A DNA stretch of 64,000 nt from CAWAND01 sp963783335 (lineage in GTDB: Bacteria > Chloroflexota > Anaerolineae > Anaerolineales > E44-bin32), in the NCBI GenBank assembly GCA_963783335.1, contig CAWAND010000001.1, positions 62,001 to 126,000 of the forward strand, written 5' to 3'. Under the pieces are notes generated by a model, which ran no database searches, was not told the origin of the DNA, and saw only the letters and a program-made list of their open reading frames with translations. How positions within the stretch are numbered: the stretch's first letter is position 1; each line of letters opens with the position of its first letter. The translations under genes were made by a program, and so were the position numbers. Shown one piece after another: positions 55,005 through 62,472 of the stretch.

Positions 55005-55259
55005 ATGGTTGCGCAGGATTCTGCCAAATCTAGACGGCTCAACATCGTGATTAGCGATCAGCTTGTCGAATGGGCATCATCAACGGCAGAGATGCGAGGC
55101 ATTAGTGTTTCGGCGTTCGTTCGAGATGCTCTTGAGAAGGAGCGGCAGAGATCGGTGGAGCGGGAGATCTCCGAGGCAGCAACCTCACTTGCACATCTCT
55201 ACGAATCTGACGCTGAACTCAGAGCGTTCTCTGCACTCGACGGAGAGGACTTTACATGA
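55005..55259 (+). CDS. Ribbon-helix-helix antitoxin (MazE-like partner)
   Basis: An 84-aa protein with an N-terminal ribbon-helix-helix motif (RRLNIVISDQLVEWASSTAE, then SVSAFVRDAL) and an acidic C-terminal tail (LYESDAELRAFSALDGEDFT) that would wrap the toxin. It should bind and neutralise the MazF-like toxin and repress the promoter at 54939. The start is ATG 55005 with GAGGTGC upstream; a GTG at 54993 is less likely. The stop overlaps the toxin start (ATGA). Confidence 0.88.
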   Translation: MVAQDSAKSRRLNIVISDQLVEWASSTAEMRGISVSAFVRDALEKERQRSVEREISEAATSLAHLYESDAELRAFSALDGEDFT

Positions 55260-55600
55260 ATTGGGGGGAAGTCTGGGAAGTGAATCTTGATCCCACAATT
55301 GGGGCGGAAATCAAGAAGACCCGCCCCTGTATCATTGTTAACAGGGATTCGCTTGCCCGATTGCCACTAAGAATCATCGTACCTGTGACTGAATGGAACC
55401 CGGCATTTGCATCTGCACCCTGGCACGTCCCGATAGAGGCGGTGCCCGGAACCGGCCTCTCGAAGAAATCCTCGGCGGACACGTTTCAGGTGCGATCCAT
55501 ATCTCAGCAACGTCTGGTTCGCCGTCTAGGCACGGTAGCTCCCGACATCATGGAGCAGATTGCCAAAGGGCTGGCACTTTCGCTCGCACTAGAGCAATGA
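55256..55600 (+). CDS. mazF: MazF/PemK-family mRNA endonuclease toxin
   Basis: A 114-aa toxin with the PemK/MazF barrel: GEVWEVNLDPTIGAEIKKTR, then RPCIIVNRDSLARL, the TEWNP strand and SADTFQVRSISQQRL. It cleaves single-stranded mRNA at short specific sequences. The Arg after KKT in strand 2 and the Thr/Ser region in the middle match active-site regions of the family. Overlap with the antitoxin stop gives antitoxin-first translation. Position next to insertion sequences suits a mobile stabilising module. Confidence 0.93.
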   Translation: MNWGEVWEVNLDPTIGAEIKKTRPCIIVNRDSLARLPLRIIVPVTEWNPAFASAPWHVPIEAVPGTGLSKKSSADTFQVRSISQQRLVRRLGTVAPDIMEQIAKGLALSLALEQ

Positions 55601-56015
55601 GGCATGGTAACGCCTCCTAACATCTCGCTGGATCGGACCGGGGATGCTGGGCGAGTTTGGCGTGAGTGTTGTATGCTCCCATGAAGGCGATCTTGTCAAG
55701 GGGTGGGCAGGGAGCAAGGCCTTCCCAAGGCAGCGTTGAAAGAGACGGCTGCTGAGCAATTGAACATGGGTAGAAGATTGCATCTCCATCCAGGCAGTTA
55801 GGCGATCAACGTCGGGCGAGGAATCGCCCGGACCAGCTCCCATCCGTGCTGGCTGACATTCCGCCAGACACCGTATACTGCATGCGCCGAAAGGCGAGGG
55901 CAAGAAGGGGGCGGGCGGGACCCATCTCTGGATCGGTTTCCACGAGGAAACCCGGCATACAAACGGTCCGTCCGCCCCTGAGCCCTGCCGAATGAGCCTG
56001 GGGGAGGAAAAGAAT
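55601..56015. other. Intergenic region between the toxin gene and IS110 copy 1
   Basis: It contains direct repeat DR1 (55621..55663) and a perfect 7-bp hairpin CGGGCGA-GGAA-TCGCCCG at 55813..55830. No gene is seen. The IS110 right end probably lies in 55830..56015 but cannot be fixed. Confidence 0.45.
55621..55663 (+). repeat. Direct repeat DR1 flanking the IS110 block
   Basis: CATCTCGCTGGAT.GGACCG followed by GCTGGGCGAGTTTGGCGT. The same sequence recurs at 59635..59698 in the same orientation, there split by a 22-nt insert. The two copies bracket both IS110 genes and the HPF-like gene. Confidence 0.75.
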
Positions 56016-57210
56016 TCAAGTCGTTACTGGTTTGAGACGGGCTCCTTTCGGGATCTCTCCTTCTTCCAGGTATTTCCAGAGAGCCACAAGCAGCTTGCGG
56101 GCGACAGCCACGGCGCCGATCTTCCGAACGCGGCGGCTGCCGCGAGCGTAGCGCTCCTGGTACCACAGGCTGAGTTCACTCTCGGGCTGGTATCGGAGCC
56201 AGGACCACCGTTCGTGCCGCGAGAACCGGCGGCACGCCGGTGCGAGACGGCAGGCCATCTCGATGGCGAGGGCGCGGAGGCGTCCGTTGCCGGCCTTGCT
56301 CACGCCCTGATCCCGGCTGGTGTCGCCGCTCTGGTAGGGGCACGCTGGCCAGACCTGCCAGCCCGCCGATCTGGCGGCGATTGCGGAATTTCCTCCACCT
56401 GAACAGTTCCATGGCCAGGGGCCAGGCGGTGTGGACGCCGATGGCCTTCAGGCGCATGAGATGGCGGACGATGGTCACGGCCGGATCGTCCGAAGAGCGC
56501 AGGATTTCAGCCTGCTCCAGCTCGACCTGGCCGATCTGGCCCTCGATAAACCGGAGGCGTTCATATTCGCGCAGCAGCCGAGAAACCAGGCGGGATGGAA
56601 GGGGGGTGCCGTCCCAGATGCGGACCGCGTTCAGGCTTTCAGGGAAATCCCTTCTGATCGACAGGTGGACGCCCTGGGAGGCGAGCAGCCCTTTGATGCG
56701 GTTGATGTGGGAGGTGCGCTCGTCGGACAGGGTCCAGCGCTCCCGATGGAGATGGCGCCGGTCCTCGTCTTCGACGCTGGGCACGTGAACGATGCTCCAG
56801 ACGCCCTGCTCGCCGGCGTGGTGGTGCACCAGCATGCGGAGCAGCTTGGCGAGGTCGACCTGGTCGGTCTTCAGCCGTCGGCGGCGCTGCTTGACCTCGA
56901 TGCTGGCGGCGTCGACAACCAGGCTCTCAATGCCCTGAGCGATGAGGTACCGATGCAGCCAGAATCCTTCGCGGCCGGCCTCATAACAGCTCAAAACCGG
57001 GGTATCTGGCGGCAGGCCGAAGTGATTCCTGGCCAGAGTGACTTCCCTTAGCAGAGCCTCCAGATCTCGCGGTGGGATGCTGCGCTTTCGTGGATCTCTA
57101 CCAAGGCCGGTGGTGAACCCGAGTTTCCAGCCCCGGTCGTCCAGCTCGAAGGCGAGGAAGAGGGAAGGACCCAATGTATACTGGGGCTGGCTGGTCGCTG
57201 CGTTGTCCAT
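56016..57210 (-). pseudogene. IS110-family transposase, copy 1, frameshifted
   Basis: Joined, about 397 aa, normal for IS110. The N-terminal RuvC-like DEDD domain includes FLAFELDDRGWKLGF, SCYEAGREGFWLHRYL and KTDQVDLAKLLRML. The C-terminal transposase_20 domain appears in the second frame: CPYQSGDTSRDQGVSKAGNG, then ALAIEMACRLAP. The frame breaks near 56340-56352 and one extra base would explain it. AAGGAGAG precedes ATG 57210. IS110 elements carry a guide (bridge) RNA in the non-coding end, here expected in 57211..57450, where AGCGG-CCTG-CCGCT forms a small hairpin. Confidence 0.85.
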
Positions 57211-57501
57211 GACTCACTCTCCTTACAGGGGTTTTGAGGGAGCATACACCGCAGCGGCCTGCCGCTTGAAGGCGAGCCCTTGCATGGTATCTCGGGACAG
57301 TTCAGGGGCAGGGCGGAGCGTAGCCCCGGCACTTCAGATCGAGGCTGTTGTTTGGCGGTTACGAGAAGTGATACCTTTAGGAAAAGAAATGCGTAGACCT
57401 CTGGAAGAATGTGGGCAGAATGGCTAGAAGAAGCATTCTTGCGTGCATTCGCACTGATCGTCAACCGCCATGGACAAACAGAAGGAAAGGAGCATAGACA
57501 G

Positions 57502-57819
57502 ATGCACGTTCAGATCAACACCGATAGCAACATCGAAGGCATCAATGAGCTGACCCAACATGTCGAAGCCGTCGTTAGGGGGGCGGTCGACCACCTCAAT
57601 GAGCGAATCACACGGGTGGATGTATATCTTAGCGACCAGAACAGCGATAAAAAGACCGGCTATAACGCTATACGCTGCCTGCTGGAAGCCAGTCTCGTGG
57701 GCCTTCAGCCAATAGTGGTCAGCGATCAAGCGGAAACTGTGGAGCAGGCAGTTGAGGGCGCGGCCGAGAAGTTGAAGCATTCCCTCGAAAGCACTCTCGG
57801 GCGGTTGGGCGAACACTAA
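57502..57819 (+). CDS. HPF/RaiA-like ribosome-associated protein (short form)
   Basis: A 105-aa protein with the beta-alpha-beta-beta-beta-alpha pattern of the ribosome hibernation family (MHVQINTDSNIEG, then RITRVDVYLSDQNSDKKTGY, then VEQAVEGAAEKLKHSLESTL). It lacks the long C-terminal dimerisation domain, so it resembles short HPF or divergent stand-alone relatives. AAAGGAGCATAGACAG fixes ATG 57502. It lies alone between two broken IS110 genes, so it may be cargo or a relic of the pre-insertion locus. Confidence 0.8.
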   Translation: MHVQINTDSNIEGINELTQHVEAVVRGAVDHLNERITRVDVYLSDQNSDKKTGYNAIRCLLEASLVGLQPIVVSDQAETVEQAVEGAAEKLKHSLESTLGRLGEH

Positions 57820-58209
57820 TGTGCGACAGATTCGATGATCTGGTTAGAAGTGCCAGTCCAAGGAGGCCGCCCAACATCTATGAACACGCTGCTTGCGCCA
57901 ATTGGGTCTTCTCGGAATCAAAGAGAGCTGTCTGGTCATAAGCACCTTTGCATTTTGGGATGCCAATCGCAATCAAGCCGGTCTGCCCGGAGACTTCTAT
58001 TCGCCGTCTATGCGGCATGAGTATGTTCGGCAAGGGAGTCGCAATCAACTCACGGTTTCACTTTCTCCATGTTAGGCTCGCGCTGACCCTTGCCTCGGGT
58101 GACCACATGTAGGAAGGAAAGCGGGTTCTGTGCAGTCCAAGAGTGAGCGGGATAACATCCATGAAAGCCCTTCCCCTGTCAAGATCCCCGTTCGTTAAAT
58201 GAAGTTGTT

Positions 58210-58232
58210 CTCCCCCTTCCGGGGAGTTTTTT
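58210..58232 (+). terminator. Rho-independent terminator
   Basis: CTCCCC-CTTCC-GGGGAG followed by TTTTTTC. A strong terminator on the plus strand, about 390 bp past the HPF-like gene. Confidence 0.8.
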
Positions 58233-58296
58233 CTTTGTTCGATTGCCCTCCAGCAATTCAAGACCCAGCCGGTCTCGCCGGAAACATCCATCCTGT

Positions 58297-58315
58297 AGGA
58301 CACCGGGACGGTGTG
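58297..58315. repeat. Short palindromic insert, copy 1
   Basis: AGGACACCGGGACGGTGTG. The core ACACCG-GGA-CGGTGT is an inverted repeat. The same core is at 58701..58720 and 59346..59365 (reverse), where it interrupts a transposase gene. Confidence 0.75.
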
Positions 58316-58700
58316 CGCCTCTCGGTGGAGGCATGAGCTGATTCGCCAGGGGAGGCCCAATCATCTCGCGGATCTCAAAGGACCCATACCGCCAAGAACG
58401 CGGCACCTTGCTAGGCGGGGACCTTCCCCTGACTGAGCGAGATAGGGTGTTCTATCCCTCCGGGAGCCCAGTGAGGCGGCTCCTGGTAGGGCTCACTCTT
58501 CTTGAGAACCCAGAAAGCTGACTCAGCGAGATAACGAGCGGTGGCACCGATGGCGACGGCGTGGCCCTTGCGGCGCTTGGCCCGTTCGTAGAGGTGGGAG
58601 ACGTACTTGTTTCTCCAGTTGGGGTGATGCCGGTGTCGGACGACCACGTTGGCGGCTTCGATGAAGGCCCATTTCAGGTAGTTGTTGGCTTGCTTCCCGA

Positions 58701-58720
58701 AGGACACCGGGACGGTGTGA
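58701..58720. repeat. Short palindromic insert, copy 2 (inside IS110 copy 2)
   Basis: AGGACACCGGGACGGTGTGA. It lies between VHYGRM and KQANNYLKW of the transposase and shifts the frame by a length of 3n+2, consistent with a 20- or 26-nt insertion. Confidence 0.8.
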
Positions 58721-59345
58721 CCATGCGGCCGTAGTGGACGTGCCCCCCGCTGGCGCTGAGCCTGGGGACCAGGCCCGAGTAGCCGGCCAGCTTCTTGGGG
58801 GTGCTGAAGCGGTCGATGGAGCCGATTTCCAGGGTGATGACGATCGAAAGGATGGTGCCCACGCCGGGGACGGTCTGCACGACCTGCATGCTGGGGGTGA
58901 GCTTGATCCGCTCCTTGATCCTGACTTCGAGCTGATTGATCTGCTGCTGGACCAGCTCAAGCAGCTCGAGCTCCTGGACCATGCAGCGATGGGTCTCATC
59001 GGGCAGCTGATCGAAGAGCTTGAGCAGGGAAGGGCGCCACTTGGGAGCGAAGATGTCGCTCTCGGTGTTGAGGGTGAGAGCGTACTTGGCCAGGGTGGAG
59101 TGCATGCGGTTCTTGAGGGAGGCTCTAGATTTGGAGAAAGCCATCCGTGTGCGAGGGAGTTCACGGGCATCACGGACGTCTCCGGGCGCAATCCACACCG
59201 TGGGCAGGGAGCCGAGGTGTTCAAGGGTGGCCAGGCCTTTGGCGTCGAGCTTGTCACTCTTGTGGATGTTGGCCATCATTTTCTTGGCGAAGAGGGCGTG
59301 GGCCAGCCTGGGGGTGCACCCGGCGGCCTCGATCTCATCGACGAT

Positions 59346-59365
59346 CCACACCGTCCCGGTGTCCT
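59346..59365. repeat. Short palindromic insert, copy 3 (inside IS110 copy 2)
   Basis: The reverse orientation of the same core, CACACCGTCCCGGTGTCCT. It lies between ETVGNWY and WIVDEIEAAG of the transposase, bringing in a stop codon (TAG) in the original frame. Confidence 0.8.
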
Positions 59366-59564
59366 ACCGGGAGTACCAGTTTCCGACGGTCTCCAGGGCG
59401 ACCGGCGTGCCGGCTGGGAAGCGGGAGAGGTAAGCCCGGATGCACGCCTGGCTGGTGTGCAATCCGCTGCTCTTCCACAACGTGGCCCTGGGAGTCCAGA
59501 ACGGCGAAGAACGAGTAGTGCTTGTGGGCATCACAACCGATCGTATAATCGGAATGGAACATGT

Positions 59565-59619
59565 TGCACCTCCTTTGGTGGACTCGGATCCTGACAGACC
59601 CAGTCTACTGGGAGGTGCA
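59565..59619 (-). promoter_or_regulatory. Ribosome-site-sequestering hairpin of IS110 copy 2
   Basis: In the transposase mRNA leader, TGCACCTCC (upstream) pairs perfectly over 9 bp with GGAGGTGCA, which contains the ribosome site of ATG 59562. The loop holds a second hairpin, CCCAGT-AG-ACTGGG. Transcripts reading in from outside would have the ribosome site hidden, a known self-restraint strategy of insertion sequences. Confidence 0.7.
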
Positions 59620-59634
59620 GCGCTTTCATACTAT

Positions 59635-59698
59635 CATCTCGCTGGATGGGACCGCACTTGCAGTGTGCTTCGCGAGGGACGCTGGGCGAGTTTGGCGT
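59635..59698 (+). repeat. Direct repeat DR2 flanking the IS110 block, carrying a 22-nt insert
   Basis: This matches DR1 (55621..55663) on both sides of a 22-nt insert at 59655..59676 that contains GTGCTTCGCGAG. After the repeat both sides continue with a weaker similarity (TTG.TG.ATGCTC). Confidence 0.7.
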
Positions 59699-59752
59699 CA
59701 TTGCTGCATGCTCAGAACGAGGCTGGGGCGGTGCGGTGCGTGGCCCGGGCCG

Positions 59753-59786
59753 ATCCCCTTCGGCTGCGCTCAGGGTGCTTCGCGAA
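59753..59786. repeat. Short insert repeat related to the T-loop inserts
   Basis: It contains CCTTCGGCTGCGCTCAGG and GCTTCGCGAAG, like the 31-nt inserts in tRNA-like copies 1 and 2 (19798..19828 and 33164..33194). Here it lies outside any recognisable gene. Confidence 0.6.
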
Positions 59787-60441
59787 GCTCGAGGGCGTTG
59801 GGACGCTCCTTAGCGCTGCACCAAAGGAGACAGTTGGTGCCCGGTCCCACACAACAGGCCCAACTCACAGGTTCCTTCGCAATTGCGGGCCTTGTCGTCG
59901 GCGGTCTTCTTACGCTCGCAATCGAAGGACTGTGCTGTTGATGGTCCGTTGCTGATCGCGCGTATGCAAGCAAGACCAGCGTGCTTGATGGTCGCTGTGA
60001 CCAAGCCGAAACCTATGCTGCTTCCTTCACTGAGGATTTACGTCGCCTCATGCATGATGCAGAGGCATCCATAAATGATCCGGATCCAGCCGCCCCCCCA
60101 GTCGCTCCCTTCAACCAGACCCCGATCGAGCAGTTGATCCCGGATGAGCCGGCGTGGTCCCATCGATCCGGCGGCCGCCAGCACCAGCAGGTGCCGAACC
60201 TGCGCCACCAAGCCTCCAGATCATCGACACACACGATGATGCAAACCCGACGCTATCAGACGATCTGCGCCGGGTCGATGACCTGGCGAGTTTCACCCAA
60301 AGTTCCTATCTGATTGGGTTTGACAAGAATCGTGTTTGCCAGACCTTGCTGGACACTCAAGGCTACTCTCTGCGGATTTGTGAAAGATAGATCGTCCCCG
60401 ACAAGCTGGACTCTCTCACCAATCCGATCCGTCAACCGCTT

Positions 60442-60609
60442 TTAGGACTCAAGGTCGTCTTCATTGAAAGGCTCCTCGATCGACCTAGGCGGATATGCCT
60501 CGCACCACGCTTCGGGCAGTGTTTCCAAGTCAGTTGTCAGCACCAACCGACCACCAATCACGTAGCCTTCACTTTCCCGGGAGTAGTTGGCGGCGGCGTC
60601 GATTGCCAT
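60442..60609 (-). CDS. Doubtful small acidic protein (55 aa)
   Basis: The frame reads MAIDAAANYSRESEGYVIGG and ends PFNEDDLES. The composition is protein-like and acidic at the end, and the frame remains open for 10 further codons upstream to a stop at about 60640. The ribosome site (GGAG) touches the ATG, too close to be useful, so it may be the tail of a truncated gene. No family recognised. Confidence 0.3.
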   Translation of the reverse strand: MAIDAAANYSRESEGYVIGGRLVLTTDLETLPEAWCEAYPPRSIEEPFNEDDLES

Positions 60610-61101
60610 CTCCAAGTCGAGGCCCGTCAGTAGTCTGCATCTTCAATGTAACAAAGGACAAGGTCAGCCGCAAGCTGATTCTTGCGCAACGGAAGGGGCG
60701 AATCCGCTCCCATCCCCTACCAGGGCCGAGTGTCCCACCTGGCGGACCCGCCCACCTGCCGCCCGACGGATCTTCCCGGGCATGTAGACGGCCTGCGAGA
60801 GGGCCTCTTCGCCTACCGGAACAACAATGAAGTCCTGGAACTCAAGCGGGGTGTCGGCGTGAAGTCTACCGCCGATGATGCTTAGTTGGGGCATGGGCAA
60901 CGTGTAGGGTCCTACTGGGTTCTGTTAGATTCACGAGGGGAGCCCTTCCGATGCCGCTGCGGCGCGGTTGCTCCGCTCGCGTGGCACCGACCCAGCCTAG
61001 CTGCGAAGTCAATTTTCCACTGCGTGTGGATCAGTTCGAAAGCCAGATACCGCACCGATTCGAACACGGGATATTCGTGGTTGCAGGTCGCGGCCCTGGT
61101 A

Positions 61102-62472
61102 TCAAAGCGCTCGGGGATGCTTTCCCGCCCGCCAGAGGGATTCGATTTCTTCCAGGCTTTTCCCTTTGGTTTCTGGCACGAGAAAATAGGCAAAGAGCCA
61201 TGCCCCGATACTGACAGCCCCATACAACCAGAACGTGACGGCTTTCCCCACAACTTGCGTGAGCGTCAGGAACGACAAGGCCACAATCAGGTTGGCGGTC
61301 CAATTGGCGATCGTCCCGATGCTCATGGCCCGGCCCCGGATGCGCAGCGGGTAGATCTCCGAGAGTATCAACCAGAAGACTGGCCCCAGCCCCACAGCAA
61401 ACGAGCCGACGTAGACCATCAGGCTCACAACAGCGATCCAGCCTAAGCTGCCGGACAATTGCGGCAGCCAAAACGCCAGCCCCAAAACGATCAGGCTCAG
61501 CGTCATGCCCCCCAAACTCACCAACAAGAGCGGCCGCCTGCCGATCCGGTCAATCAGCTGCATGGCGACTAGTGTCAAGAGCACGTTGACGACACCGACG
61601 CCCAGACTGGCCAGAATCGCCGCCGACGCCGAAGAAAGGCCAGCGAAGGTGAAAATGGTTGGGGCGTAGTAGATGACCGTGTTGATACCCGTGATTTGCT
61701 GGGCAATGGCCAGACCTACGCCTACGATCATTGCCATTCGCAAGAGCGGGCTGAGCAGTTCGGACCAGTGTCCTTTCTGTCCCGTCACGCTTTGTTGAAT
61801 CGCTTCGAGCTCGCCGGATACGTTTTCGGGGACGCGAATTCTGTTCAGCACGTCCCGGGCTTGATCCACGTGTCCGCGAGCCACCAACCAGCGTGGGCTG
61901 TCGGGGACAATCATCAATCCCATGCCAAATGCGGCCGCAGGGATCACCGCTATCGCAAACATCCAGCGCCAAGCCTGCGACCCGGCAAAGGCGTAGTCCA
62001 CTAGGTAGGAGATCACAATACCGCTGGTGAGAGCAACTTGATTGATCGAGACCAGTTCCCCACGAATTGCCACTGGAGCAATCTCGGAGATGTAGAGCGG
62101 GGCCACAAACGAAGCCACGCCTATGGCGGCGCCGGCCACGATCCTTGCGGCGATCAGCCAGCCTGTGCCGGGCGCCAGAGCCGCCCCGATGGCCCCCAAA
62201 CCGAACACACACGCGGTGACGATCAATAACCTACGGCGTCCCAGGCGGTCGGCTAATATTCCTCCGGCTGCCGCGCCAGCCAACGCTCCCAGCAAGACTG
62301 CGCTGACGACGATTTCCTCGATTCCCGCCGACAGAGAAAAATCATGCTGAATGAACAGAATGGCGCCTGAGATAACTCCGGTGTCATAGCCAAAAAGCAG
62401 GCCTCCCAGCGCCGATGTGGCAGCGGTGAGATAGACGAACCGATTGTTGACCGGCTTAGGCTTGTTGTTCAT
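61102..62472 (-). CDS. MFS sugar transporter (SP family)
   Basis: A 456-aa transporter with twelve membrane helices. Sugar-porter signatures are present: GYDTGVISGAILFI in helix 1, DRLGRRRLLIV between helices 2 and 3, PDSPRWLV after helix 6, QITGINTVIYYAPTIF in helix 7, DRIGRRPLL, and PETKGKSLEEIE after helix 12. It should import a hexose or similar sugar with protons. ATG 62472 lies within the end of the upstream GH15 gene (17-base overlap), so the transporter may take up glucose released by that enzyme. Confidence 0.94.
   Translation of the reverse strand: MNNKPKPVNNRFVYLTAATSALGGLLFGYDTGVISGAILFIQHDFSLSAGIEEIVVSAVLLGALAGAAAGGILADRLGRRRLLIVTACVFGLGAIGAALAPGTGWLIAARIVAGAAIGVASFVAPLYISEIAPVAIRGELVSINQVALTSGIVISYLVDYAFAGSQAWRWMFAIAVIPAAAFGMGLMIVPDSPRWLVARGHVDQARDVLNRIRVPENVSGELEAIQQSVTGQKGHWSELLSPLLRMAMIVGVGLAIAQQITGINTVIYYAPTIFTFAGLSSASAAILASLGVGVVNVLLTLVAMQLIDRIGRRPLLLVSLGGMTLSLIVLGLAFWLPQLSGSLGWIAVVSLMVYVGSFAVGLGPVFWLILSEIYPLRIRGRAMSIGTIANWTANLIVALSFLTLTQVVGKAVTFWLYGAVSIGAWLFAYFLVPETKGKSLEEIESLWRAGKHPRAL

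Larger units (their letters stand above)
57820..58410. other. Intergenic region between the HPF-like gene and IS110 copy 2
   Basis: It holds a strong terminator (58210..58232) and one copy of the 18-bp palindromic insert (58297..58315). No gene. Confidence 0.5.
58411..59562 (-). pseudogene. IS110-family transposase, copy 2, broken by palindromic inserts
   Basis: Three frames together resemble one IS110 transposase. Frame 1 (from ATG 59562) has the first catalytic Asp in IGCDAHKHYSFFAVLD. Frame 2 has WIVDEIEAAGCTPRLAHALF, KSDKLDAKGLATLEHLG, the central helices and VPGVGTILSIVITLEIGSID. Frame 3 ends the transposase_20 domain (KQANNYLKWAFIEAANVVVR). Frame 1 also shifts near 59450. The other two breaks coincide with the GGACACCGGGACGGTGT inserts at 59346..59365 and 58701..58720. 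With these lesions the protein cannot be made. It belongs to a different IS110 subgroup from copy 1. Confidence 0.85.
59620..61101. other. Gene-poor region, about 1.5 kb
   Basis: It holds direct repeat DR2, one short C-rich insert repeat (59753..59786) and one doubtful small gene (60442..60609). Several open frames exist but show no ribosome sites, domains or consistent composition. It looks like decayed or rearranged DNA next to the IS110 block. Confidence 0.5.

Noticed and set aside
58734..59594. A 286-codon plus-strand open frame over IS110 copy 2
   Set aside because: It is antisense to recognisable transposase sequence and has biased, low-complexity composition.
60912..61253. A minus-strand open frame downstream of the MFS gene
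   Set aside because: It overlaps the MFS 3' end in another frame and lacks a ribosome site; the protein-like stretch is short.
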